In this document: positions 31,569 to 42,569 of the stretch, in pieces
How the letters are laid out: each line of letters begins with the position of its first letter
Position numbering within the stretch: position 1 is the first letter of the stretch
Assembly (NCBI GenBank): GCA_960531495.1
Contig: OY482846.1
Location: 34,101,811 to 34,165,810 of the forward strand
Source: Zeus faber
Lineage: Eukaryota; Chordata; Actinopteri; Zeiformes; Zeidae
Length of the DNA stretch: 64,000 nt
Direction: 5' to 3'
The notes under the pieces: generated by a model
Databases searched by the model: none
Seen by the model: only the letters and a program-made list of their open reading frames with translations
Told to the model about the DNA's origin: nothing
Translations under genes and position numbers: made by a program

Positions 31569-31705
31569 GAGGGTTAGGATTAGGGTTAGGGTTACAGTAC
31601 GGATAGGGTTAGGGTTACGGATACGGTTAGAGTTAGGTTAGGTAGATGTTTTTTTTCGTTTTTTTTTTTTTACAAGGGTTGCCATTGGGTGTGGTGCACA
31701 GGGTT
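31569..31705. repeat. Interstitial telomere-like repeats (TTAGGG)n, degenerate
   Basis: GGGTTAGGATTAGGGTTAGG followed by further TAGGGTTAGGG and GTTAGAGTTAGGTTAG blocks to about 31645, and another GGGTTAGGGTGAGGG near 31700. On the + strand these are TTAGGG-sense. Confidence 0.75.
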
Positions 31706-32314
31706 AGGGTGAGGGCACAGGCTAAAACGTATTGCCCACTCTATAAGGTGAGTATTTAAGAGAAATAATTGTATTTAAATTTATATTTGGTTTAATTTTC
31801 CTGTTTCCTCATTGTAGCTGGGTAAGAGCAGACTTGTTGTCAGAACCGAGACCTAACCCCTCCCAATCCACACCCAGCCACCAACCAGGATCCCACCCCA
31901 TCATATGGGGATCGGATCCCCACCTCCTCCTTCACCTCCCCTGACCTTTCCCGGCCGCTGCGTGGAGAAGCCGTCACGTCGGGACCCACGGCGGGATAAA
32001 AGAAAACGAAGGCGGCTGCCGTGACACGGAGCCATTTTTTGAAACGTGACGACGACCAAAATGAAAAACTGAGCAATGTGTTTTCCAATCAGAGATGACA
32101 ACACTGAAATCCCCCCCCCCCCACAAAATGGCAACACCAGCAATTGAAGGGGTGATTTGTCGTGATTGGTGTAGATTCCTACAGTACCGAGGGGGGACGT
32201 GTGAGTCAGTATGGCTTCGGGGGAAGGGAAAGATTTCGAGCTGACACTGACACAAATAATAGACGCGTGTTACAGTAAAGTGGTGTGTGCGTGAGTGTGC
32301 AGGTGTGTGTTACC

Positions 32315-32356
<42 letters not shown>

Positions 32357-32611
32357 CGGGTGTATTTAATTTACCGTGGCGCTCGTAACAAGGTGGCCGT
32401 TATTGCCGCCGTAAAGCAACCCTCAGCGATCCTCCAGTCAGCAGTTGACGCTATTATCTCCCTCCCCATCTCCCCCCTCATCCCATCCTCCGCCTGCTCC
32501 CCATCCTCCACTTACTCCACGGCTCCCCTGCGACGCTTCATTTTTATTTTCCAGCATCTTCTAAGTTAATTCGAAGTGAAAGTGCCGATAGTGATAGGAC
32601 TGCTAGTGATA
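31706..32611. other. Intergenic, no gene recognised
   Basis: Includes a C-run at about 32109-32122 and a (TG)n microsatellite at 32317-32353. Open frames here are short and overlapping, with no recognisable protein. Confidence 0.5.
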
Positions 32612-32965
32612 AGCTGCATTTCCACCGCAGGAACTTCCCCCCGGAAACTGGGAACCTTTGGAGGAGCTCTCTGCGTGTTCACCGCAGGGCCCAGGGTCTA
32701 AATTAAGTTCCGGGAAAATAGTCCCAGGAACCAAAACGTGAAGTACCAAAGGAAAACTACCGCAGCTTTGGGGGCAGGGCTCGCAGCGCTGAACATTTCT
32801 GATTGGGCGAGCAGCCGAGCATTTTAAAATCCAACTGTATGACAGTTTTGGGTTTTTTTTGTTCCAAAAATGTTCAGTTTGTACAAAAAAGGGAAATTGA
32901 ATTGTTTTCCTTTTTTGATAATAAAAAAAAACAGAAAATGACAAAACGGACAAGTGTGTGTACAT

Positions 32966-32976
<11 letters not shown>

Positions 32977-33018
<42 letters not shown>

Positions 33019-33035
33019 CATATGTATATATATAC

Positions 33036-33100
<65 letters not shown>
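32977..33100. repeat. Long (AT)n/(TA)n microsatellite
   Basis: Two TA runs separated by GTTCATATGTATATATACTG; the second is about 60 bases. Preceded by (AC)n. Frames over it give IYIYIY artefacts. Confidence 0.9.
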
Positions 33101-33103
<3 letters not shown>

Positions 33104-33127
33104 CACACTGACTGTCATGTGGTGCAT

Positions 33128-33190
33128 ATACTGTAGCCAGCAGGATGTTGCCCTCCTACACAGTAGACCCAGGTTCGATTCCTTGTGTGT
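33128..33190 (+). mobile_element. tRNA-like (SINE) fragment
   Basis: TAGCCAGCAGG (A-box-like) is followed 28 bases later by AGGTTCGATTCC (B box). Spacing fits a tRNA-derived SINE head, but no acceptor stem is seen. Confidence 0.3.
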
Positions 33191-33566
33191 GAACTCATGT
33201 TTTTCAATATGTTGTATATGTATCTTGTTTGTGAAAGTGAATACTTTTTTAACAGTAAATACAAGGCCAGAAGAATAAAATCAATAAAGAAAGGCAACCA
33301 AATTGATATTCCACTTTCGCTTTGGTTGTCTTTCCTTCTTCCATTTTATTCTTCTTGTTGGTGTATGGTCTTCTGCCTTAGTGCCACCTGCTAGACCGGA
33401 CCAATGTGTATATTGGCGCGCAGAAATGGCAACGTAAAAACACCCGTTGCTTTTTCATACGCCAGCGGACTCAACAACAACGGGCCAATTCCAGGAGCTT
33501 TTTAGTTCATGGAAGAAAAAGTTCCTGGAGCTAAAAGTTCCGGGAACTTTGGGTGGAAACACAGCT

Positions 33567-34574
33567 ACGGAGACCAAAAACTTTGCTCGTGTCGCTCCTC
33601 TCCTTCGATGACTTCACTGGCTTCCCACCTCTGCTCAAGGCACATTTAGGACGGCTGGTGCTCTCCTACAAGGCCGTCCATCCCGCTGCTCCTCCGTCTG
33701 TTTCCAGACTCCTCCACCCTCTCAGGCCGTCTCGCTCCTCTGCGGCGACGTGGTCTCAAGGGTCATTCAACTCAAGTCGGGACTCTTCTCATCACTGGCG
33801 TCCCAACGGTGGATGGAGCGCTCCCTAGCGGCAGAACGGCCGAATCTGAACTGACCTGTCTACCCCATGACCATCTTTTTTTTTCTCTTTACTGTCCCTC
33901 ATACTTTCATTAAAAGAATAACTAACCTCTCCAAAGGCTGCTTTATAGTTCTGCGCTGAATAGCTGCTGTAGGCACGCCGTAGGTCTCCACATCACCCAA
34001 CGACATCCGCCAACAGTGAAAAAAACGAATCGGAGCGGACTGAAGAGGCTGGCTGAGGAGGTTGGAAAATATGTACATGTATACGACTCATCATCTTCTA
34101 ATTATAAAGACCAGCAAATGACGCTCAATCCGTGGCGTGAAATATCCGCAATCCGTTTTGATTGTCTGTGCAAAAATAGACTTCACACTGCCATCTAGCG
34201 TTTCGTACCTACGGTGGCTATTTGATGCAGAGCTATAAGGCAGCCTTAACTCTGCTGGTACTGCTTCTTTCTAGTGTTTAGCCGGCTGGGATATACAGTT
34301 GGTTTGATACTGGGACAAATGTAATTATTTTAAGTCGCTTCAGATAAAAGCCTATGATCAATGACATCATGTAATGTCATGTAATCATAGTGATCATGTA
34401 AAGCGATGGTGCTGATTGTTGGAGGGCAGTTGAACATAGAGGCATAAACCACCAGGAAACAGTTGTAGATTTAGTTGACTTTACAAGTCCATAGCGTTTG
34501 AAGCTGGGAGCTGTGGATGCAGAGTCTGAGGTGGCACCACTGGCATGGACTGCATATGTGGTAAAGTCCGACTG
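33567..34574. other. Intergenic, possible LINE ORF2 scrap at 33590-33850
   Basis: The + strand frame at 33553-33828 contains LVLSYKAVHPAAPP and LLHPLRPSRSS, which recall the C-terminal YKALH...LL.PY.PSR.LRS segment of fish LINE ORF2 proteins. The remainder is unique. Confidence 0.35.
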
Positions 34575-35332
34575 AGGTAATCTAGCAGTGACAGTGCTAC
34601 TGATAGCGCTGATAGGAATAGTGCTGATAGTCATCGCACTAGTGCTGATATTCATAGTGATAGTGAATACTATTGATAGTTACAGTATAGTGTTGATGGT
34701 GATAGGGATGATAGTGATAAAGCTGATAGTGACGGTGCTGATAGTGCTGATAGTGATGATAGTGATAGTGCTGATAGTTATAGTGCTAATAGTTATAGTG
34801 CTGATAATGAGAGTGCTGATAGTGATAGTGCTTATGGTCATAGTACTGATAGTGACAGTGTTGAAAGTGATAGAGCTGATAGTTATAATTCTGATAGTGA
34901 TAGTGCTGTTAGTGATAGTGGGGATAGTACTGATAGTTATTGTGCTGGTAGTCATTGTGATTATAGTGATAGTAATATTGCTGATAGTGATAGTGTTGAT
35001 AGTCATAGTACTGATAGTGATAATACTAATAGTGATAGTACTGATAGTGATAGTGTTTACAATGATAGTGCTGATAGTTACAGTGTTCGAAGTGATAGTA
35101 TTGGTGCTGATAGTTATAGTGCTGATAGTGATGATAGTGATAGTGCTGATAGCGATAGTACTGATAGTGATAGTGTTTGCAGTGATAGTGCTGATAGTTA
35201 CAGTGTTCGTAGTGATAGTGTTAGTGCTGATAGTGATAGTGCTAATAGTGATAGTACTGATGGTGATAGTGCTGATAGTTACAGTGTTCGTAGTGATAGT
35301 TATAGTGCTGATAGTTATAGTGCTGACATTAG
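34575..35332. repeat. GATAGT/GCTGATAGTGATAGT minisatellite, block 1
   Basis: About 760 bases of GTGATAGTGCTGATAGT units with 6-base sub-periodicity. The period in threes keeps a 254-codon frame open (IVIVLIV repeats), not a gene. Confidence 0.9.
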
Positions 35333-35920
35333 AGAGCCAACATTTATTTTGAAGATACTGAAATCTAAACTAAATCCACTCCAAATTTAAAGTCAATTTA
35401 TTTCTATATAAATATCCCTTGTTTAAATATGACACCAGCATCTATTCAACCATTTATTGTGGCTCACATAACAGTGGTTGTAAACAGATGGATTGGGAGG
35501 GCTGGATCATATCTAGTCTCATATCACAATATCGAGTCTCATATCAATGTCTTTAACTAAAACTAAAAACTAAAACTAGGTGTGAAAAAACATTTTACTT
35601 AAACCTAGACAGAAAAAAGCGAACTGAAACGATCTTGTGTACAAACAAAACAAACTAAATAAAAATAAACAGGAAATGGCTTTTACTTTTAGTGTTTTTT
35701 CTAGTCAATTTGGTCAAATTTGTCAATATATAGCTGTTACAATACAATAACCAGTTCTTTAGTATCCAGACCACATCAGGGATAAAATTCAGAAGTAGGC
35801 TTCTTCTCCAGAAGAGGGGAATGTATATTTAATACAACACAGACAATTAATACTATTATATAATTATAGAACCCAGAATAGCGATTGTGGTGCCGCCCCT
35901 CGCGGTCGCCTGCGCGAGCG
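35333..35920. other. Intergenic between minisatellite blocks, unclassified
   Basis: AT-rich; CTCATATCACAATATCGAGT/CTCATATCAATG partial repeats near 35518-35550. No gene. The right part grades into the LINE tail. Confidence 0.45.
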
Positions 35921-36076
35921 CCTCCATGTCGATTACATTTACATTACATAGTATTTAGTATTTTTCGACCTTGTTGTGCATATTCTCTGGGTGCGTTGCA
36001 ATTACATTTCACTGCATATACAGTATGTATAAATGTATGTATATGTATGTGACAAATAAACCTCTTGACTCTTAAA
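35921..36076 (+). mobile_element. LINE 3' tail interrupting the GATAGT minisatellite
   Basis: GGGTGCGTTGCAATTACATT, TTTCACTGCATATACAGTAT and TATGTGACAAATAAACCTCT match the 3' end of the LINE at 42570-44385, in opposite orientation. The GATAGT repeat continues about 15 bases later. Confidence 0.75.
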
Positions 36077-36083
36077 TGTTGAT

Positions 36084-36345
36084 ACTGTAGCTGATAGTGA
36101 TAGTCGGGATAGTGATAGTGGCGATAGTACTGATAGTTATAGTGATAGTGGTGATAATTATAGTGCTGATAGTCAAAGGGTTCATAGAGATAGTACTGAT
36201 AGTGATAGTGCTAATAATTGTAGTGATAGTGTTGATAGTGTTAGTGCTGTTAGTTATAGTACTGATAGTGATGGTGCTGATAGTTATGGTACTGATAGTG
36301 ATAGTGGTGATCGTGCTGATAGTTGTAGTAATAGTGTTTATCGTG
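36084..36345. repeat. GATAGT minisatellite, block 2
   Basis: Same unit as 34575-35332 (ACTGATAGTGATAGTGCT), about 260 bases, ending where a second LINE tail begins. Confidence 0.9.
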
Positions 36346-36490
36346 ATCAGAATCAGAATCAGAATCAGAAATACTTTAATAATCCCAGGGGAAAATTCCT
36401 TAAGAGTTAGAGTGGAAAAAACACAAGAACGAACAAAAGAGAATAAAAGTTAAGAAAGTTAAGAGTTAAGCTTTCGCGCACGCGCACTGA
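36346..36490 (-). mobile_element. Second LINE 3' tail in the minisatellite (CAGAAT repeat end)
   Basis: Four CAGAAT units then AAATACTTTAATAATCCCAG and GGGAAAATTCC, the 3' end typical of many teleost LINEs when read on the - strand (TTAAAGTATTTCTGATTCTG). Different family from the tail at 35921-36076. Confidence 0.7.
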
Positions 36491-36495
36491 AAAAC

Positions 36496-36695
36496 GGTTA
36501 TTGATAATGCTGAGAGTGACAGTGCTGATTGTTATAGTACTGATAGTGATAGTGCTGATAGTGATATTGCGGATAGTGATAGTGCTGAAAGTTATAGTGC
36601 TGATTAGTGCTGCTACCACTGGTTGTGGTAGTGTTGATAATGATAGTGCTGGTAGTGAAAGTTCAGATAGTTATAGTGATAGTTATAATACCCGG
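36496..36695. repeat. GATAGT minisatellite, block 3
   Basis: Third block of the same repeat, 200 bases, more diverged (GTTGATAATGATAGTGCTGG). Confidence 0.85.
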
Positions 36696-36876
36696 GGCTT
36701 GTCTTTTTCAGCCTCTTTTTAATGGTTGACCTTTTGTTTTCAAACTGTGAAACTGGGCCAAAGCATGTTGGTGCTCGATTTTTATTGAAAGGCCGACACG
36801 CTGATGCAATCACAAGGAAACCCGATCAATTTTCATTTTCTTACCCCACTCTCACTCCACCCCTCTTTCTCTCATC

Positions 36877-37935
<1,059 letters not shown>

Positions 37936-37944
37936 AAGACGGAG

Positions 37945-37998
<54 letters not shown>

Positions 37999-38480
37999 AA
38001 GTGAAGAAATGAGAAAGAGAGCGATTCAAGCAGATACAGGAGACAGCGGCTGAGGCCTCTCCGAAAGGTAGAGAGAGTGTGCCGGAGAGAGTAATGGCTT
38101 TTTGGGAGCGGGGACGGAGGAACGGAGGGAGGTCAGAGTCGGAGTGATGGAGGGATGGAGGTTAAAAGAGAGGACGGACCACTAGAGAGATGGGAAACGG
38201 AGGAGAAGAGAAGAGAGGAGGTGGGGGGGGGGGGGGGGGGAGTGGCGAAGCAGGGAGGTTTGTTCTGCGGCAAAGGGGATGGAGGGATCCCATGCTCGCC
38301 ACCAGAGATGGAGGGATGGAAAGGCAGGCATAAATGAGAGAGAGGAAGAGAGGCGGCGTGACGGAAGGAGGTTGGGGTCGGAGGTGAAAAGAGACGACGG
38401 GGCCCAGAGAGATGGGGGGATGGGGGAGGAGGAGGAAGAGGAGGAGGAGGAGAAGAGAAGGGGCGAGACAGGGTGAGGTG
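37936..38480. repeat. Purine-rich (G+A) tract on the + strand
   Basis: Starts with (GA)n at 37946-37994, then GGA/GAG-rich sequence with an 18-base G-run at about 38223-38240 and GGAGGAGGAAGAGGAGGAGG near 38430. Strong strand asymmetry over 500 bases; a 146-codon proline-rich frame on the other strand is its shadow. Confidence 0.75.
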
Positions 38481-38759
38481 CAGTGGTGCCTGGGGAAGGG
38501 GGTTTACTTTAAGCGGCCTGTCTATCAAAGGATAAACAACCCCCCCGTCGTAAAAAGACACGTGAGACGACACTCTCGCATATTTACTTCACCCAAACAT
38601 GAGCCGGTAGTGTTTGAAAACGTTTGAAAAGTCGTTTGACCCCGGGGTGTAACGATCGTTATGGGATTGACGTTTGCCACGGAGGTGCGATGGATCAATA
38701 CTGGCCCACAGACTATAAGGTAAGACAACTACATAATTAGCTGCTGCTTATGTGGAGAT

Positions 38760-39003
38760 GATTTTTATTTATATACCCTAATCAGTCCCACAATGGGGAA
38801 ATTTGCTTCACCCATCCTAGTATCTGACGTATCTAGGAGCAGCGGGCTGCCATGTAGGGGCGCCTGGGGAGCAGTTAGGGGGGTGTTGGGTGTCTTGCTC
38901 AGGGGCCCATCAGCACGCTACCAGGAGGAGCCCGGGATCGAGCCAGCAGCCTGGAAAAAGAAGCAGGTGTACGCCGCGCAGCCTGCGCCACACCGGCGGT
39001 GAG
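38760..39003. mobile_element. LINE/SINE 3'-type fragment
   Basis: CAATGGGGAAATTTGCTTCA, GCGCCTGGGGAGCAGTTAGG and TGTCTTGCTCAGGGGCCCAT are phrases widely repeated at teleost retroposon 3' ends. Followed by sequence of unknown origin to about 39130. Confidence 0.5.
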
Positions 39004-39284
39004 GAGGCAAAAGAGGATGGAGGATGGTCTCCTGCCTGAGACGAGAGATGGAGGGGACGGAGCGATCGACGGCTGGAAAGAGAGCGAGAGCGAGAGAGGG
39101 GGTGAGGAAGGCTGACGTGTCCTGACAGCTGTGCCGACAGAAGAAATGTATTCTGTCGTCGCTCCGGAAATTTTATTATTTATTTTTTTTTATACACGTC
39201 AAAATGTGAAATTAAACATTTCTTTGGGGGTGGGGATGAATCTTCTTCCTGTCCCGGGTTTATTTTCCCAAAGTAGTTCTTCGC

Positions 39285-39490
39285 TTTCACCTCTCACACT
39301 CTCTATCCCCACCTTTACCCCTCCATTCACTCCCCTCTCTCACTCCCCCCCCCTTCCACCCCTCCCTCCCTCTCACTCCCCCCCCCTCTCCCCCCCCCCC
39401 CCCCCCCACTCTCCATCTCTCTGCTTCACCTTCGCCTCCTCCCTCTCTCCCTCCGTCCCTCCGCCACACTCCCTCCCTCCCCCCGTCTCT
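39285..39490. repeat. Pyrimidine-rich (C+T) tract on the + strand
   Basis: CTCTCACTCCCCCCCC-type sequence with a 17-base C-run near 39390-39407. Mirror-image composition to 37936-38480. Non-coding. Confidence 0.75.
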
Positions 39491-39626
39491 GCAGCCTCCC
39501 TGCTGCTCCTGAGGACACTGTGTTTACCAGGTGTGAATCAGACCGGGACAGACATAGACTCACTTTTTAATACAGTTTAATTACATTCCTGAAGAGACGC
39601 CCTCAACTCACCTCTCCACTCCAGGG

Positions 39627-40260
39627 TCTTCATCATCTTCATCATCTCCATCGGCATCTTCATCGGCTCCGTTACCTTCATCAGCTCCATAAGCTTCACC
39701 GACTACATCATCTCCATCCAGCGGTGGACTGGTAATCTGGCATACCGAGCATTTTCCCGGTGGGTTGACGCGCATTGGGGCTGATGTAAAAAAAATACAT
39801 TTTGTCCAACGGCCGGAGCATAAAGCAGGGAGAGCAGCGGCATTGGTTCATTTTCAATACTGACACTGGGCTGGCCCAATCACATCTCTTACGAGGCCTC
39901 GCCCCTCCCTCTCTGTCCTCTGTTGCCGTGGCTCATGGAGCCAAAAGTGTCAAGAAGTTTTGGGCCAAAACATTTTTACGTAACCCTTTTTAATTAATAT
40001 TTAAGGGGATGACAACCCATGCTGCACTGATGGGTTGTGAATGATTGTGGTGGGCCGCCTGGGCCAAAAATGCCACGGCCAATATTTTTTGTCCCAGTCC
40101 AGCCCTGACTTCATCAGCTTCCCCAGCTTCCCCAGCTTCATCACATCCGTCAGCTTTATCGTCTTCGTGAGATCCATTGGCTTCATCAGCTCCATCAGCA
40201 TCATCAGGTTCATCAGCTCCATCATCTTCTGACGCTCTATCGTCTTGATCAGATCCATCA
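39627..40260. repeat. TTCATC/TCCATCAGC minisatellite, block 1, split by a MITE
   Basis: CTTCATCAGCTCCATAAGC-type repeats at 39627-39718 and 40108-40260, interrupted by the hAT-type MITE at 39719-40107. Confidence 0.8.
39719..40107. mobile_element. hAT-type MITE inside the TTCATC minisatellite
   Basis: 389 bases with termini CAGCGGTGGACTGG and (inverted) CAGGGCTGGACTGG, 12 of 14 matching, and hAT-like CAG ends. Flanking octamers TCTCCATC and ACTTCATC match at 6 of 8, consistent with an 8-bp duplication within a repeat. Interior palindromic phrases GGCATACCGAGCATTTTCCC / GCCAAAAATGCCACGG. No transposase. Confidence 0.75.
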
Positions 40261-40261
40261 G

Positions 40262-40515
40262 CGGGGCCTTTCTGTGTGGAGTTTGCATGTTCTCCCCGTG
40301 CTCACTTGGGGTTTCCTCCATCTAACATCAGTAAAGACCCCCACCAAAGACATGCTCATCATCGTCTGACCAGCGATGGACATTTGGAACATTCCTGGGC
40401 GCGTCGTCGAATGCTGCCCACTGCTCCAAATGCAGAGGAGCCATTTCACTGGCCACCATCCAAAGCATGTGTGTGTGTGTGTGTGTGGTGTGATGATTAA
40501 AGATTTGTCTTCTTC
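40262..40515 (+). mobile_element. SINE/LINE 3'-end fragment, copy 2 of a pair
   Basis: GTGTGGAGTTTGCATGTTCT, TCTGACCAGCGATGGACATT, GAATGCTGCCCACTGCTCC, TGGCCACCATCCAAAGCATG, (GT)n and GATTAAAGATTTGTCTTCTT: the inverse of 7474-7745. Its TTCTTC tail runs directly into the TTCATC minisatellite, suggesting the minisatellite grew from the tail. Confidence 0.65.
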
Positions 40516-40768
40516 GTCTTCATCAGCTTCATTATCTTCACCAGCTCCATCAGAATCTTCATTAGCTCATTCATCTTCATCGGTTCCGTTAGCGTCATCA
40601 TCTTCATCAGCTTCTTTATCTTCACCAGCTCCGTCAGAATCTTCATTAGCTCGTTCATCTTCCTCAGTTTCGTTAGCGTCATCATCTTCATCAACTTTAT
40701 CGACTTCATCGAATCCATCAGCTTCATCAGCATCATCATCAGCTCCATCAACATCATTGGCCTCATGT
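40516..40768. repeat. TTCATC minisatellite, block 2
   Basis: CATCTTCATCAGCTTCTTTA, TCACCAGCTCCGTCAGAATC and similar, with visible larger duplications of about 95-100 bases (CCAGCTCC..TCAGAATCTTCATTAGCT at about 40540 and 40629). Confidence 0.85.
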
Positions 40769-42265
40769 TTGGTCCATTCCCATTCGCCCGGTTGTTTCTG
40801 GCGTTTGTCAGTACCAATTATTTCCAATCTTCAGGGTGCATCAAACCACTGAGTCCAGAGGCCCGGGCGTGACGAGTAGGGCCACGGAGGGAGCGTAGAT
40901 GATGTGGAAAAAAAAAAGTGTATGTTTGCAACATCTGCACTCGAAAGCCTTCAAGCATCAACTCGTGACTCACGGTTTCTCAAGGAACCAGGAGCTCCAT
41001 GGTCTGAGGAGCTGCATGGTCTGAGTGCTGGAGAAGAAAGGAAATCACACACGGAAAACCGGCTGTCAGTGAGTACAGTATTCTTATACATTGTCTACAA
41101 GAAAGTTATTGTCTGTGTCAGAGAATGACAGAGGGATATACTGGCATGACGAGGAATTTTGTGGCTATTTCTATTCATGAAGCATTCGGGCTGAAAACCA
41201 GATGTATGGAAATGTCTTCATAGAAAGAATAAACCTCTTGAGATGAGTTGTTTTATTATTTGGATGTTATTTTGTTGTGCTTGCAGGGCCACCACATAGA
41301 ATTACATAAAACACAGCGACATAGACATTTTAGACAAACTAATGCATTAGCATAAATTTGTCTTTTATTTGCTTGAAGGTTTAGCGCATGCTGCATTACA
41401 CAGACAATGCTGCTTTTCAGAGAACGCAGACGTTTGATTTACTGGAAACCATGACGGCATCATCACTCTATTTTGTTTTTCCTCGACCCATTTTAATTTT
41501 AATGGATCTTTGTGGGGCAGCTTTCAAGGGGTCTGGTGCAGGAGACAAATGGTGGCTGTATCATCCTCGTAAATGCCCAAGTCATTCTCACCTGAGATTT
41601 TGGTCCGTGCATTTCATAACCAACCCACAGTTCTTTATGAAGTTTGTGTTTTTTAATGCCACAAGATATACAGATATATCGTTTTCATAAAACCCTGCAC
41701 CAGCAACCAGCCAGAGTAAAAAAAAAACCAGCAACTTTCATGCCGGGCATGAATTATTAGGGGGTCTGATAAGAAATCCATAAAGAAGACTGCAAGAAAA
41801 AGGACTCCATAAAGAAGTAGACATTTATCTTCTTTGGGGGATGAATGGAGGCAACAGATATGCCGTTATTGACGCAACAAAAACAAAAATGAAATACGAA
41901 AGAAATAAAGAAATGAAATAATTGAATGTCTGCAACAGTTCTCTTCCCAGTGGCGTAGTAGAGGAAGAGTACGAAACCCTTTCTCTGAAGATTTGCACTG
42001 TACTCATCTATTAGCCAAATATAAATACTTTAAACATAAAGGACGCACATAAAGTGCACACATGCTACATTAAAGACTATACCATAGCTTTCAATGAATT
42101 TTAATTGTTATTCGACAGTTTAAACCCATCAATGCTCCTGTAAAATAGTGTATACTGTATGTTTAATTTAAGTTAGTAGTATTAATGAAGCATGTATTAT
42201 TACAGAATATAATAACATATTCTGTAATAATATATTGTATTGCTCTGTATGTGCTTACATGTGTT
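40769..42265. other. Intergenic, no gene recognised; one perfect hairpin
   Basis: A 100-codon frame at 41388-41690 resembles nothing known. 42195-42210 and 42217-42232 form a perfect 16-bp inverted repeat. Otherwise AT-rich unique sequence. Confidence 0.5.
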
Positions 42266-42545
42266 TCCATACTCAGGGTGCCATTGTAGAAGAGGGCTTG
42301 CTCTCAATTGACCCTCCCTGGTTAAATAAAGGTTCAATCAATCAACCACCCACCCACCCACCCAACCAACAAACCAGCCAATCAACCACCAACTAACCAC
42401 TCAACCAACGAACCAACTACTCAACGACCAAATCAACCTATCAACCAGCAAGCAAGTAAGCAATCAGCCAAGCAACCGACCAATCAACTACAAATCAACC
42501 AGCCACAAACCAACCAGCTAAGCATCCAACCAATCAATCAGTATA
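42266..42545 (+). mobile_element. LINE 3' tail with expanded CCAA/ATCAACCA repeats
   Basis: GGCTTGCTCTCAATTGACCC then CCTCCCTGGTTAAATAAAGG is a common teleost LINE 3' end; it runs into about 200 bases of CAATCAACCACC/AACCAACAA repeats. The body of the element is absent. Confidence 0.6.
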
Positions 42546-42569
42546 GCCCTCTTTTCCTCAGTAATCGAG

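Larger units (their letters stand above)
32612..33566. mobile_element. Non-autonomous terminal-inverted-repeat element with (AT)n core
   Basis: Left end AGCTGCATTTCCACCGCAGG and right end (inverted) AGCTGTGTTTCCACCCAAAG match at 13 of the first 15 bases. Internal GGAAC/GTTCC-rich sequence repeats near both ends. The middle holds long (AT)n tracts (32977-33014, 33040-33100) and probably further insertions. Confidence 0.55.

Noticed and set aside
34588..35352. 254-codon open frame of I/V/L repeats
   Set aside because: It is the GATAGT minisatellite read in a frame without stops; no start context, no splice or homology support.
38133..38573. 146-codon proline-rich - strand frame
   Set aside because: Complement of the purine tract with a long G-run; low complexity.
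41388..41690. 100-codon frame as a small gene
   Set aside because: No recognisable domain, no splice evidence; cannot be separated from chance.
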